A DNA stretch of 64,000 bases. Source: Oscillospiraceae bacterium. GTDB lineage: Bacteria; Bacillota; Clostridia; Oscillospirales; Acutalibacteraceae. The number at the start of each line of letters is the position of its first letter. The stretch's first letter is position 1. This document shows positions 31,711 to 41,962 of this stretch, one piece after another. The position numbers were made by a program, and so were the translations under genes. The DNA is taken from the NCBI GenBank assembly GCA_015066365.1, contig SVON01000002.1, positions 1-64,000 of the forward strand, written 5' to 3'. The notes below the pieces were generated by a model, which saw only the letters and a list, made by a program, of their open reading frames with translations, was not told the DNA's origin and did no database searches.

Positions 31711-31719
31711 TTTATATGA

Positions 31720-31756
31720 AACAACCTCCGTTTGCGCGGAGGTTGTTTCTTTTTTT
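31720..31756 (+). terminator. Terminator after rnpB
   Basis: AAACAACCTCCG-TTTG-CGCGGAGGTTGTTTCTTTTTTT. Confidence 0.85.
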
Positions 31757-31901
31757 GCTCTGTTCGTTGATTTTTTGCAGAATATTTTGCTTTTTTTGCA
31801 GAATGGCTTTACTTTCTTCTATTATATATGGTACAATAGTTAAGATTATAGGGATATTTTGCGTATCCCGTGACTATTCTCATAGAGAGGTCGTGACCGA
31901 T

Positions 31902-32729
31902 ATGGCAGAGAGCGGTATGTTCCGCAACGCAATGCGCGGTTTTAACAAGCAGGACGTCCTGCAATATATTGACGAGATCACCGCCGCCTGGGACACCGAG
32001 CGGCAAGCGCTGGAGCAACAGAAAAACGAGGCTGTGGCGGCTCAGGAGACGATTAACGCTCAGATGGAGCAGGCTCAGGCGGATAAAGAGCAGGCCATCA
32101 CCGCCGCCGAAGAGGCCAGTCAACAGGCGCAGGTTTCCGCCGCTCAGTTGGCCGAGGTACAGCAGGAGCTGTACGACATCACCGCCGATCTGGCAGAATG
32201 CCGCGCGGACAAAGATGAGATGGCCGCCCAGCTGGAGGAGGCAAACCGCCGCATCGCCCTGCTGGAGGCACAGCTGACCGCCGTCACCAACGAGCGGGAC
32301 GATGCCATCGCCACCGTAGCGGATACCAAGGCGCAGTTGGCCGCCCTGGACACCGTAGAAGAGCAGCTGAACGATTACCGTCAGCAGAACCAGCGGCAGA
32401 GCGACCAGATCGACGCCATGCAGCAGGCCATTGCCCGCTACGAGCAGGTGCTGGGCAGTGCCGAGACCGCGCACGAGCACGTGGACGGTATCGTCCGTCC
32501 CTTCATCGAGCAGGCCAACAAGCAAGCCGACGAGACCCTGGACAGCGTCCAGGCGGTGCTGGCCGGTCTGCTGGCCCAGTTGGGCGAATTGCAGGGCAAC
32601 GTGGAGCAACGCCGTCAAGCCCTCCATCGGTGCAAGGCCGATAGCGACAGCCGGCTTTCCGCCGCCTTTGGCGACTGGTTGGGTCAGGCTCAGGACGTCA
32701 CCGCCGGCAACGGCCAATTTTTTCGATAA
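31902..32729 (+). CDS. DivIVA-like coiled-coil protein
   Basis: MAESGMFRNAMRGFNKQDVLQYIDEITAAWDTERQALEQQ, followed by long Gln/Glu-rich coiled coil. Confidence 0.75.
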   Translation: MAESGMFRNAMRGFNKQDVLQYIDEITAAWDTERQALEQQKNEAVAAQETINAQMEQAQADKEQAITAAEEASQQAQVSAAQLAEVQQELYDITADLAECRADKDEMAAQLEEANRRIALLEAQLTAVTNERDDAIATVADTKAQLAALDTVEEQLNDYRQQNQRQSDQIDAMQQAIARYEQVLGSAETAHEHVDGIVRPFIEQANKQADETLDSVQAVLAGLLAQLGELQGNVEQRRQALHRCKADSDSRLSAAFGDWLGQAQDVTAGNGQFFR

Positions 32730-32937
32730 TCCGCCCCCCTCGGTTGTAACCAAGGCACCGGCTCCCACCCAGCCGGTTGCCCCTCCCCCCGCGGAACCGC
32801 CCACCCGGTCGGCTCCGCCACCGTCCCAACCGGGGAACAAGGGCGGCGGTCATATCCACACACGCATCACCACCAAGTCCGGCACCCGTAAACGGGGTCT
32901 GATGGGCCGGCTGGAGGGATGGCTGGGGCGGCGCTGA
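32724..32937 (+). other. Out-of-frame Pro-rich, basic C-terminal extension of the DivIVA-like ORF (frameshift candidate)
   Basis: Shift at T6 (32718-32723) gives ...FFDNPPPSVVTKAPAPTQPVAPPPAEPPTRSAPPPSQPGNKGGGHIHTRITTKSGTRKRGLMGRLEGWLGRR*; no separate RBS seen. Confidence 0.55.
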
Positions 32938-33030
32938 TCGCCCCGAAAACCCCTAGGGAATTTTGCCGGAGCGAACCCCGCTTCGACACGAGTATATCCA
33001 AAAAATATTTTAATTTAGGAGTGTATCATT

Positions 33031-33252
33031 ATGGCAGAACTGAAGTATGAAATTGTGAAAGAGTGCGGCGTCCTCTCCCAGTCCCCCACCGGCTGGACCA
33101 AGGAGCTGAACCTGATCAGCTGGAACGACCGTGCCCCCAAGTACGACATCCGCGACTGGGCTCCCGATCGGGCCAAGATGGGCAAGGGCGTCACCGTGTC
33201 CGCGGACGAGGTCATCCTGCTGCGCGACCTGCTCAACGAGCTGGATCTGTAA
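33031..33252 (+). CDS. PC4/YdbC-like ssDNA-binding family protein
   Basis: 73 aa: KYEIVKECGVLSQSPTGWTKELNLISWNDRAPKYDIRDWAPDRAKMGKGVTVSADEVILLRDLLNEL. Confidence 0.8.
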   Translation: MAELKYEIVKECGVLSQSPTGWTKELNLISWNDRAPKYDIRDWAPDRAKMGKGVTVSADEVILLRDLLNELDL

Positions 33253-33271
33253 TCGCACGAGGTAACTGAAT

Positions 33272-34117
33272 ATGCATTGGCTATTGCTTTACGCCATTGC
33301 TCAGGGCGTTGTTCAGGGCATCACCGAATGGTTGCCCGTGAGCAGTACCGGTCACATCCTACTGTTGGATGCGGTGTGGCCGATGGAAGGCTCTTTGAGC
33401 ACAGAGTTTTTCGACGTGTTCAAGGTCATTATCCAGCTGGGCTCCATTATGGCTGTTGTCGTGCTGTATTTCCACAAGCTCAACCCCCTCTCCCCCAAAA
33501 AGAACCCGGAAGAGCGTAAGGGTACGTGGGTGCTGTGGAGCAAGGTGTTGGTGGCCAGTGTACCGGCGGCAGTGGCCGGTCTGGCACTGGACGAGATCAT
33601 TGATACCTATTCCACGGGCACCATCGGTGCTATTGTCATCGCCACAGCGCTGATCGTCTACGGTATCGGCTTTATCCTCATGGAGAGCGTAAAGAACCGC
33701 AAGACCGTTGTTAACAGCTTGGAAGAACTGAGTTATAAGCGCGCCTTTGGCATCGGTGCTTTTCAGATGCTGGCGCTGATTCCCGGCACCTCCCGCTCCG
33801 GCTCCACCATTTTGGGCGCCTCTCTGTTGGGTACCTCCCGGACGGTGGCGGCAGAATTCTCCTTCTTTATGGCGATCCCGGTGATGCTGGGTGCCAGTGG
33901 TCTGAAACTGGTCAAGTGCTTTATGGACGGCTACACCCCCGACAGTAAGGAATGGCTGATCTTGGCGGTGGCGACCGTGGTTTCCTTTGTGGTATCTCTG
34001 CTGGTCATCCGCGCTTTGATGGCCTTTATCAAGAAGCACGACTTTAAGATCTTTGGCTGGTACCGCATCGTCCTGGGCGCTGTGGTGCTGCTGAGTGTCG
34101 CCTTGAACTGGCTGTAA
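33272..34117 (+). CDS. uppP: Undecaprenyl-diphosphate phosphatase
   Basis: QGVVQGITEWLPVSSTGHILL and IPGTSRSGSTI motifs. Confidence 0.95.
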   Translation: MHWLLLYAIAQGVVQGITEWLPVSSTGHILLLDAVWPMEGSLSTEFFDVFKVIIQLGSIMAVVVLYFHKLNPLSPKKNPEERKGTWVLWSKVLVASVPAAVAGLALDEIIDTYSTGTIGAIVIATALIVYGIGFILMESVKNRKTVVNSLEELSYKRAFGIGAFQMLALIPGTSRSGSTILGASLLGTSRTVAAEFSFFMAIPVMLGASGLKLVKCFMDGYTPDSKEWLILAVATVVSFVVSLLVIRALMAFIKKHDFKIFGWYRIVLGAVVLLSVALNWL

Positions 34118-34124
34118 TCTCAAT

Positions 34125-34164
34125 AAAAAAACAACCGAGTGCGATGCACTCGGTTGTTTTTTTA
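34125..34164. terminator. Bidirectional terminator between uppP and thrS
   Basis: AAAAAAACAACCGAGTGC-GAT-GCACTCGGTTGTTTTTTT. Confidence 0.85.
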
Positions 34165-34179
34165 TGTCTTTATGAGAGA

Positions 34180-36120
34180 TTAATCCCGCTTTTTGGTGGC
34201 GATCTCCACCAGCGCCTTGGCGATGAACTCCTCGGCGGTCATGGCGCCCAGGTCCTCGCCGGTACGGGTACGGACGGACACGGTGCCGTTCTCTATATCC
34301 CGGTCGCCCACCACCAGCATATAGGGCACCTTCTTGAGCTGATGCTCACGGATCTTGTAGCCCAGCTTCTCGGAGCGGTAGTCGCCCTCGGCACGCAGGC
34401 CGGCGGCTTTCAGCTGCTGCTCCACGCCCTTGGCGTACTCGTGGGCGCGGTCGGTAACCGGCAGCACCACCACCTGGTCGGGAGCCAACCACAAGGGGAA
34501 GGCACCGGCAAACCGCTCGATGAGGTAAGCCAGGGTGCGCTCGTAGCAGCCCAGAGAGGTGCGATGGATGATGTAGGGGGTCTTTTTCTGACCGTCGGCG
34601 TCGGTGTATTCCATACCGAACTTCTCCGCCAACAGCATATCGATCTGGATGGTGACGATGGTGTCCTCTTTCCCGAACACGTTCTTATACTGGATGTCCA
34701 GCTTGGGACCGTAGAAGGCGGCCTCGTCGATACCGATGGAATACTCCACCCCCAGGTTGTCCAGAATCTTCTTCATCACAGCCTGCGCCTCGTTCCACTG
34801 CTCGGCGGTGCCCTCATACTTATTCTTGGGGTTCTCGGGATCCCACTGAGAGAAGCGGAAGGTGCAGTTCTCCAGCATACCCACGGTGTCCAGGCAGTAC
34901 TTAGCCAGCTCCAGACAGCCCTTGAACTCCTCCTCTAACTGGTCGGGACGGAGCACCAGGTGACCCTCGGAGATGGTGAACTGGCGCACACGGATCAGGC
35001 CGTGCATCTCACCACTGTCCTCGTTACGGAACAGGGTGGAAGTCTCACCCAAGCGCATAGGCAGGTCCCGGTAGGAACGGGCGCGGTTGAGGTACGCCTG
35101 ATACTGGAAGGGACAGGTCATGGGACGCAGGGCAAAGCACTCGCGCTCCTCGTCGTCCGGGTCGCCCATGATGAACATACCGTCCCGGTAGTGATCCCAG
35201 TGACCGGAGATCTTAAACAGCTCCCGCTTGGCCATCAGGGGGGTCTTGGTCAGCAGATAGCCCCGCTTCTGCTCCTCGTCCTCAATCCAGCGCTGCATCA
35301 GCTGCACCATCCGGGCACCCTTGGGCAGCAGGATGGGGAGACCCTGACCGATCACGTCCACGGTGGTGAACAGTTCCAGCTCGCGGCCCAGCTTATTGTG
35401 ATCCCGCTTCTTGGCCTCTTCCAGACGCACTAGGTGCTCCTCCAGCAAGCTGGCCTTGGGGAAGGCGATGCCGTAGATACGGGTCAGCATCTTGCGGTTG
35501 GAATCACCGCGCCAATAGGCGCCGGTGGCGGACAGCAGCTTGATGGCTTTCAGCCGGCCGGTGTCGGTCAGGTGAGGACCGGCGCACAGGTCGGTGAACT
35601 CGCCCTGGGTGTAGAAAGAGATGGACGCGTCGGCGGGCAGGTCGTTGATCAGCTCCACCTTATAGGGCTCGTCCGCCATCTTGGCCAGAGCCTCTTCCCG
35701 GGGCAGGGTGAACCGGGTAATCTCCAGACCCTCTTTGATGATCTTCTTCATCTCGCCCTCGATCTGCTCCAACACCTCGGGGGTGATAGAGAAATCGGCG
35801 TCAAAATCGTAATAGAAGCCCTCGTCGATGGAGGGGCCGATGGCCAATTTCACCTCAGGGTACAGGCGCTTGACCGCCTGGGCCATCACGTGGGAGACGG
35901 TGTGCCAATAGGCCTTGCGCCCATCCAAGTCGTCAAAGGTGAGAATGGCCACCTCGCAGTCCTCGGTGAGGGCGTCCCGCAGGTCTGCCACCTTGCCGTT
36001 CACATAGGCACAGCAGGCGTTGCGGTACAGACCCATGGAGATGTCCCGACACAGGGCGTCCAGGGTGGTGCCGTTCTCCACCTCGCGAATGACACCGCCG
36101 GGCAACGTAATGTTCAACAT
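34180..36120 (-). CDS. thrS: Threonyl-tRNA synthetase
   Basis: TGS domain, HTVSHVMAQAVKRLYP, GPHLTDTGRLKAIKLLS, RPMTCPFQYQAYLNRARSYRDLPMRLGE, class II motifs. Confidence 0.97.
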   Translation of the reverse strand: MLNITLPGGVIREVENGTTLDALCRDISMGLYRNACCAYVNGKVADLRDALTEDCEVAILTFDDLDGRKAYWHTVSHVMAQAVKRLYPEVKLAIGPSIDEGFYYDFDADFSITPEVLEQIEGEMKKIIKEGLEITRFTLPREEALAKMADEPYKVELINDLPADASISFYTQGEFTDLCAGPHLTDTGRLKAIKLLSATGAYWRGDSNRKMLTRIYGIAFPKASLLEEHLVRLEEAKKRDHNKLGRELELFTTVDVIGQGLPILLPKGARMVQLMQRWIEDEEQKRGYLLTKTPLMAKRELFKISGHWDHYRDGMFIMGDPDDEERECFALRPMTCPFQYQAYLNRARSYRDLPMRLGETSTLFRNEDSGEMHGLIRVRQFTISEGHLVLRPDQLEEEFKGCLELAKYCLDTVGMLENCTFRFSQWDPENPKNKYEGTAEQWNEAQAVMKKILDNLGVEYSIGIDEAAFYGPKLDIQYKNVFGKEDTIVTIQIDMLLAEKFGMEYTDADGQKKTPYIIHRTSLGCYERTLAYLIERFAGAFPLWLAPDQVVVLPVTDRAHEYAKGVEQQLKAAGLRAEGDYRSEKLGYKIREHQLKKVPYMLVVGDRDIENGTVSVRTRTGEDLGAMTAEEFIAKALVEIATKKRD

Positions 36121-36134
36121 AATACATACCTCCT

Positions 36135-36366
36135 AATAATAAAAAGAGCCCCGTCCCGCTATGGGACGAAGCGTATACTCCGTGGTTCCACCCAATTTCC
36201 GCCGTGTAAACACAGCGCTTTGGTGACCGGTAACGGGGTCAGCCGGCCTGCCTTATATCGGCAGGCGCTCCGGGGTGGTGGGCATCTTTGTGGTGGCGTC
36301 ACACTCTTTCACCAACCGAGTGCTCTCTGCATCTGCCAATCACAAGCCGTCCCCATCAACGCATTG
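36135..36366 (-). promoter_or_regulatory. T-box leader of thrS
   Basis: Minus strand contains GGGTGGAACCACGGAGTAT (T-box core) followed by terminator hairpin GTCCC-ATAGC-GGGAC then GGGGCTCTTTTTATT, upstream of thrS. Confidence 0.9.
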
Positions 36367-36371
36367 AAATA

Positions 36372-36400
36372 AGTTTAGCACTCCCGGCGAAAAATGTCAA
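36372..36400 (-). promoter_or_regulatory. SigA-type promoter of thrS leader
   Basis: Minus strand TTGACA (36400-36395), N17, TAAACT (36377-36372). Confidence 0.8.
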
Positions 36401-36467
36401 GAGATTAACCGCTTTTTTGTTTATCCCGGGGCGTGGCGCCGGGGCTGAGCGGTGCTAGCCCCCCCAC

Positions 36468-36496
36468 TTGCACTTTTTGGCAAAACGTGCTATAAT
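36468..36496 (+). promoter_or_regulatory. SigA-type promoter
   Basis: TTGCAC (36468-36473), N17, TATAAT (36491-36496). Confidence 0.75.
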
Positions 36497-36543
36497 AATT
36501 AGGTTGCCATACCTGAACGTTGAATTCAAAGGAGATTTCTCGT

Positions 36544-37425
36544 ATGATTTATATTTTGGAAAACGACCAACTAAAGGTCAAGATCAGCAACCTGGGCGCC
36601 GAGATGCAATCCATCCAGCGGCTGGAGGACGGCACCGAATACCTGTGGCAGGGGGACAGCCGATACTGGGCCCGCAGGGCCAGCAACCTGTTCCCGGTGT
36701 GTGGCCGTCTGGCCGGTGGTGCCTACCTCTACGACGGCAAAAAGTATGAGATGGGCTCCCACGGCTTTGCCCGGGGTAAGGAGTGGACCGTCCTACACCA
36801 AAAGGCGGACTCGCTGGCCCTGCAGCTGCTTCCGGACCAGGAGACCCTGGCCCAGTATCCCTTCCGCTTTGCGTTGGAGATGACCTATACCCTCGCCGAC
36901 GACAGCCTGACCGTCACCACCATCGTCCACAACGAGGACGACCGGGTGATGCCCTTTGCGGTGGGCGGTCACCCCGGCTTTAACGTGCCGCTGACCAAGG
37001 GTGAGAGCTTTGAGAATTATTCTCTGGGCTTTGACGAGCCCTGCCAGCCGGAGTGGCTGGACACCACCCCCGACACCTGCGCCTGGACCGGTGCGGTCAA
37101 AGAACTTCCTCTGGTAGAGCAGCAATGGCTTCCCCTCACCCACGACTTGTTTGATGGGGACGCTATGTTCCTGCGGGGTACCGCCCGGGGCGTGACACTA
37201 TTCAGCCCCAACACCAACCGGCAGGTGCATCTGTCCTTCCCCGACAGCCCCTATCTGGGCATCTGGCACACCCCGGGGACCGAGGCCCCCTTTGTGTGCA
37301 TCGAGCCTTGGGTAGCCTCCCCCTCGCCAATGGGCGGCATTGAGGACATTATGGAAAAGGCGGATATGATCCACCTGAACCCCGGCGAAACCTATCGCAA
37401 CACCTACGTCATCACGCTGAAATAA
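36544..37425 (+). CDS. Aldose 1-epimerase family protein
   Basis: KISNLGAEMQSIQRLEDGTEYLWQGDSRYWARRASNLFPVCGRL, HGFARGKEW, GGHPGFNVP. Confidence 0.85.
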   Translation: MIYILENDQLKVKISNLGAEMQSIQRLEDGTEYLWQGDSRYWARRASNLFPVCGRLAGGAYLYDGKKYEMGSHGFARGKEWTVLHQKADSLALQLLPDQETLAQYPFRFALEMTYTLADDSLTVTTIVHNEDDRVMPFAVGGHPGFNVPLTKGESFENYSLGFDEPCQPEWLDTTPDTCAWTGAVKELPLVEQQWLPLTHDLFDGDAMFLRGTARGVTLFSPNTNRQVHLSFPDSPYLGIWHTPGTEAPFVCIEPWVASPSPMGGIEDIMEKADMIHLNPGETYRNTYVITLK

Positions 37426-37441
37426 ACCCCAAAAACACCAT

Positions 37442-37480
37442 AAAAGCGCCGTGCAACCACAGGTTGCACGGCGCTTTTTA
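37442..37480. terminator. Bidirectional terminator
   Basis: AAAAGCGCCGTGCAACC-ACA-GGTTGCACGGCGCTTTTT. Confidence 0.85.
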
Positions 37481-37483
37481 TGA

Positions 37484-38821
37484 TTATTTCTTTTCCGTCT
37501 TTTCGGTGGTCTTTTCGGTGGTCTTGTCCTCACCCTTAGTGGTGTCCCCCTCGCCGGTGGTGCTGTCCGCCGGTTCGGTGGTGCCGTTCCCCTCGGTGGT
37601 GCCGTCCGTCGTGGGCGGCTCCGGTTCGTTCATCTGGGGCAGATCCGACTTGGAGATAAAGTCCACCGCCGCCTTAACCTGGGCGTCATCCTCAGGCTTC
37701 AGCAAGCCGAAGATACCGGCCTGCTCCGGGGGCAGTTCTGCGGGAACGACCGGCTGAATGCCTTTGCCCTCCCAGCTGCCGCTCTTCAGCAGACCAAACT
37801 CGCCCACCGTCAGCTTGATGCCGGAGTTGTCGGCGTCCAGCGCAAAATACTCTTGGTATTTGGCCTTACCCGCGGTGGTCTGCCCCACCGCCGTGGTCAG
37901 ACTGGCCTCCTGCAACACACCGGCAAAGAACTCCGCCTCGCCGGCGGTGCCGCTGTTGATCAGGGTGGCGGTAGAGACGTTCACCTGGTTGCTCACCGCG
38001 GTGGACAGCATCGTCTCCTTGCCACGCACGTCGGTCATACGGCCGTAGGTGCCCAGGGGCATAATGGAATCCAACACCTCCTGCACCGCCTTTTGGCTAC
38101 CGCCGGCGTTGTTGCGCAGGTCAAAGATCAGACCCGTAACCCCCTGCTCCTGCAGGGTGGCCAGCGCCGTCCGGAATTGGGCGGGTGTGTTGTCGTAAAA
38201 CGCGTAAATGCGGATATAACCGATGGTACCCAGCGTAGCACTCTGCACCGAGTCTACCTCGTATTCCACCGAGTTGAGCGTAAAGGCCTGGGTTTCGCCC
38301 TCCTGCTGTACCGTCAGCAACACCTTCTCCGCGCTCATCAGGGCGTGCAGTTCGTTCAGGGGGATCTCCGCCACCGGAGTGCCATCCACCTTTTCCACCA
38401 CGTCGCCTTCCTTAACGCCGGCCTTGCCGGCAGAGGATTTACTCTGTACCCGGCCGATCACCACGCGGCCCTCGGCATCCATAGCTAAGGTGATACCGGT
38501 ATCCTTGGCGCTGCCGGTCATACGTAGGCGCTCCACCGCATACCGGTTGGGGTTATAATATACGGCATAGGGATCGCCCAGGCCGTCGATAAAGCCCTGA
38601 GAAATACCCTCGCGCAACAGAGCCTCATCCAGGTTGGGATAATACTTACGCACGATGGAGTCTACGTTGTGAATGTGCTCGTATTCTGCCTGCCGGTCAC
38701 TGACCTGCTGTAACTCGTTGTTGAAATGCCGCATGGACAGCAGCATCGTCAGGGAGACGGTCAACGCCATAGACAGCAAGATCAAGGTAACGGTCGTGCT
38801 TAGACTTACCTTACGTTTCAT
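37484..38821 (-). CDS. S41 family (C-terminal processing) peptidase
   Basis: N-terminal TM; PDZ segment GRVQSKSSAGKAGVKEGDVVEKVDGTPV; LIFDLRNNAGGSQKAVQEV; GQTTAGKAKYQ; Thr/Lys-rich tail. Confidence 0.85.
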   Translation of the reverse strand: MKRKVSLSTTVTLILLSMALTVSLTMLLSMRHFNNELQQVSDRQAEYEHIHNVDSIVRKYYPNLDEALLREGISQGFIDGLGDPYAVYYNPNRYAVERLRMTGSAKDTGITLAMDAEGRVVIGRVQSKSSAGKAGVKEGDVVEKVDGTPVAEIPLNELHALMSAEKVLLTVQQEGETQAFTLNSVEYEVDSVQSATLGTIGYIRIYAFYDNTPAQFRTALATLQEQGVTGLIFDLRNNAGGSQKAVQEVLDSIMPLGTYGRMTDVRGKETMLSTAVSNQVNVSTATLINSGTAGEAEFFAGVLQEASLTTAVGQTTAGKAKYQEYFALDADNSGIKLTVGEFGLLKSGSWEGKGIQPVVPAELPPEQAGIFGLLKPEDDAQVKAAVDFISKSDLPQMNEPEPPTTDGTTEGNGTTEPADSTTGEGDTTKGEDKTTEKTTEKTEKK

Positions 38822-38851
38822 ACAAGTTCCTCGCTTTACTGGTCTCTCGCT

Positions 38852-40147
38852 TTAGTTCTTGTTGGGTTGGACGTAGTTGGGATAGGGGTTCACCCGGTCG
38901 CCGTTGACCCGCACCTCAAAGTGCAGGTGAGGACCGGTGACGTCACCGCTGTTGCCGGCCTTGGCGATCACCTGACCCGCCTTGACCCTTTGTCCCATTT
39001 GCACGTGCATAGCGGAACAATGAGCGTACATGGTGTGGACGGTGCGGCCGTTTTTATCCCGGCCGTGGTCCAAAATGACGCAATAGCCATAGCCATAACT
39101 CCATCCGGAGCCGTACCAACTGGTGGAGTTCACTGCGATCACCACGCCGTCGGCGGCGGCCACGATATCCTGACCATAGATGGGCACGGGCCCGTTGGAA
39201 ATGTCAATGCCCCGGTGCATGGTGCCCCAACGGGGACCGTAGTAAGAGGAGATATTGCGCACCGACGGCACCGGCCAGGTCATCAGATCCTGGTCATAGG
39301 TGCCGGTGGACTCGGTCTGCTTGATCAGCGCCTCAATGGCGGCATCCGCCTCTTCAATCTTCTTCTGGGTGGCTTTCAACTCGTTGTTGTAGGAGGATAC
39401 CTCGTTCTGCAGTTTGCGGATCTCGGTCTGTACCGCCGCATGCAGAACGTCCAGTTCCTTCTTTTTAGCGTCGGACTGAGCCTTTAGCTTGGATACCTCT
39501 TTCTTTTCCTCCTGGATGGCTTTTTTCTGCTTTTCCAGGTCGACCTTTTTCCCTTTGATCTTGTCTTTTTCTTTGTTGATCTCTTCCAGAGCGGCTTCCA
39601 GCTCCTCCATCAGAGCCTGATCCCGCTTGGCGAACAATTCTGCCGCCTTATCCCGTAGCAAAAACTCCACGTAGCTGTCGCTGCTCAACAGCCGCTCCAG
39701 CGTGGACTCGTTGCCCAGCTTGGCCAAGGCCCGCAGACGCAACCCCAGTTTGGTGTGTACGTCGTCGATCTCTGCCCGTTTCTGAGCGATCTCCGCCTCT
39801 TTTTGGGCAATCTGGTCGCCGGCATCGGCGATCTGCTTATCTTTGGTGGCGATGTTGCTGTTCAGAGTGGCCAACTGCTTGTCCAGCAGAGCGATCTGCT
39901 GACGCGCGTTGTCGATCTGCTGATCCAGCAGGTCTTTTCGCCGGCGACTGGCACTCAGATCCGAGCTGGCGGCAGAAATCTCGTTTTTAATCTCTTTCTC
40001 TTTTGCCTGCAGCTGCTTGAGCTGAGCCTCCAGCTCGCCTTTTGTGGCGGCCGAAGCCGGCGTCATCTGCAAGGCACCGGCCAAAGACACCACCAGCACC
40101 ACGCTCATCACCAGAGAGAGCGTGCGTTTTTTCCATAGCTTTCTCAT
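38852..40147 (-). CDS. EnvC-like murein hydrolase activator with M23 (LytM) domain
   Basis: Signal sequence, long coiled coil, then [20 protein letters not shown]...[54 protein letters not shown]. Confidence 0.88.
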   Translation of the reverse strand: MRKLWKKRTLSLVMSVVLVVSLAGALQMTPASAATKGELEAQLKQLQAKEKEIKNEISAASSDLSASRRRKDLLDQQIDNARQQIALLDKQLATLNSNIATKDKQIADAGDQIAQKEAEIAQKRAEIDDVHTKLGLRLRALAKLGNESTLERLLSSDSYVEFLLRDKAAELFAKRDQALMEELEAALEEINKEKDKIKGKKVDLEKQKKAIQEEKKEVSKLKAQSDAKKKELDVLHAAVQTEIRKLQNEVSSYNNELKATQKKIEEADAAIEALIKQTESTGTYDQDLMTWPVPSVRNISSYYGPRWGTMHRGIDISNGPVPIYGQDIVAAADGVVIAVNSTSWYGSGWSYGYGYCVILDHGRDKNGRTVHTMYAHCSAMHVQMGQRVKAGQVIAKAGNSGDVTGPHLHFEVRVNGDRVNPYPNYVQPNKN

Positions 40148-41055
40148 TGGTGCAGACCTCCCTCCTGGTGCAAATGCTTGTGCACCGAGATGGCGCTGCC
40201 GAGAATACCCACCAGCATACCGCCAACCAGGAAGCCTACCAACAGCACCACCCAATGCTCCGAGAAGGGGGCCAGGCGCAGTAGGTCTATATTCATCTTA
40301 TCCACGCTGCCCCACAGAGTCTTGTACAGCAGGGCAATGAGACCATAGCTGATGCCACCGGCCAACAGGCCCATCAGCCAACCCTCGATCACAAAGGGGA
40401 GCCGGATGAAGTGATCGGTGGCACCCACCGACTTCATAATGTAGATCTCCAGACGGCGGTTGTATACCGTCAGTTTGATGGTGTTGACGATAATAAACAG
40501 GGATACCACCAACAGCACGGCAATCACCACGCCGCCCAGCACCATAACCACCTTGCCCAGTTTGGAGGTGGCCTCTGCCGCTTCGTCCTCGTACTTGAGT
40601 TCCTCCACGCCGGGGAGGTTCTCCAGCTTGCTGAGCATGGCGTTATACAGATTCAGGTCTTCGATGGCTTCGCCCTCCAAGGTCACCACAAAGGTATCCT
40701 GCAAGGGGTTGTCCTCCTTAAAGCTCTCCAGCACGTCCTCCGACAGGTCGTCCCCGTAGAGGATATCGATCTGGTCGTCTTTTTTGTACAGCTCTACCTC
40801 GGCAATGTGGTCCATATTCTGCAGTTGCACCTGCATCTCCGCCACCTGCTGCCGGGTCTGATCCACCTCCATAAAGACGGCGATCTTATTCTCCTCCTGC
40901 AGGCCCTCGATGGTATCGTCCGAGCTGGCAAACACCAGATACGAGAAGCCGGTCAGCAACATACAGCACACCAAAACGCCCACAGCGGCCATCGCCATCA
41001 GGCGGTTTTGCCACAGATTGCGAAAGCCCTCTTTGATCAGATAGAACGTTCTCAT
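40144..41055 (-). CDS. ftsX: Cell division protein FtsX
   Basis: [31 protein letters not shown], four TM topology, adjacent to ftsE. Confidence 0.92.
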   Translation of the reverse strand: MRTFYLIKEGFRNLWQNRLMAMAAVGVLVCCMLLTGFSYLVFASSDDTIEGLQEENKIAVFMEVDQTRQQVAEMQVQLQNMDHIAEVELYKKDDQIDILYGDDLSEDVLESFKEDNPLQDTFVVTLEGEAIEDLNLYNAMLSKLENLPGVEELKYEDEAAEATSKLGKVVMVLGGVVIAVLLVVSLFIIVNTIKLTVYNRRLEIYIMKSVGATDHFIRLPFVIEGWLMGLLAGGISYGLIALLYKTLWGSVDKMNIDLLRLAPFSEHWVVLLVGFLVGGMLVGILGSAISVHKHLHQEGGLHQ

Positions 41056-41771
41056 ACCGGCTCACCTCCCGCTTCTTCCGCCATCTCGCCCAGCGAGACG
41101 GTGGTGGGACGACCGGAATCCGCCACCACGTGGCCTTTATCCAGCACCACGACCCGATGGCCGAACTCCCGCACCAGATCGTGGTCGTGGGTGACCATCA
41201 ATACGGTGGTACCCTTTTCGTTGATCTGGGTGAGCATATCCACGATGTCATGGGACATACGGGGGTCTACGTTACCGGTGGGCTCGTCCGCGATGATCAG
41301 CGAGGGGTTGTTCACCAGCGCGCGGGCCAAACCTACGCGCTGCTGCTCACCACCGGACAGCTCCAGCGGATACCGCTTAGCTTTGCCCTCCAGGCCTAAC
41401 AGCTGCAACACGTAGTTGACGCGGCGATGGATCTCCCGGCGGCGTTTGCCCACCACCCGCATTGAGAATGCCACGTTGTCAAACACCGTCATGGTGTTGA
41501 TCAGGCGGAAATCCTGAAACACGATGCCCATCGTGCGGCGGAAATAAGGCACCTCTTTGCGCTTGAGCCGGGACAGGCGATAGTTGTTGACGATCACCTC
41601 ACCGGCGGAGGGGGTCTCCTCCCGCATAATCAGTTTCAGAAAGGTACTCTTACCGGCACCGGAGGTGCCCACCACAAACACAAATTCACCGCTGTCGATG
41701 TGCAGATTCACATCCTCCAGCGCATGGGCACCGGTGCCGTAATTCTTATAGACACCTTGGAACTCAATCAT
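41052..41771 (-). CDS. ftsE: Cell division ATP-binding protein FtsE
   Basis: GTSGAGKSTFLKLI, RTMGIVFQDFRLINTMTVFDNVAF, LSGGEQQRVGLARALVNNPSLIIADEPTGNVDP. Confidence 0.94.
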   Translation of the reverse strand: MIEFQGVYKNYGTGAHALEDVNLHIDSGEFVFVVGTSGAGKSTFLKLIMREETPSAGEVIVNNYRLSRLKRKEVPYFRRTMGIVFQDFRLINTMTVFDNVAFSMRVVGKRRREIHRRVNYVLQLLGLEGKAKRYPLELSGGEQQRVGLARALVNNPSLIIADEPTGNVDPRMSHDIVDMLTQINEKGTTVLMVTHDHDLVREFGHRVVVLDKGHVVADSGRPTTVSLGEMAEEAGGEPV

Positions 41772-41962
41772 AATTTGCCTCCTATATAACAAGACAGCAC
41801 ACGCTGTCGAAACCAACGGTATATGTAGGCCGTACCTCTATCATTATACAGCCCCCGTGCCCTTGGAAACAAGTGAAAAACATTGGTAATAAACCAACGG
41901 CAGCCGTCGGCAAAACTTGTCGACGGCTGAAGGCACACAAAACCTCAACCCTACCGCACAGC

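Noticed and set aside
31470-31719. Small ORFs on both strands within rnpB
   Set aside because: Fall inside a well-supported RNase P RNA; no RBS.
31668-31901. N-terminal extension of the DivIVA-like ORF
   Set aside because: Overlaps the rnpB 3' end and its terminator; ATG 31902 gives the expected DivIVA-like start.
41895-41931. CAGCCGTCG/CGACGGCTG inverted repeat downstream of the CdaR-type gene
   Set aside because: Could be a weak terminator, but the T run is poor; not confident enough to list.
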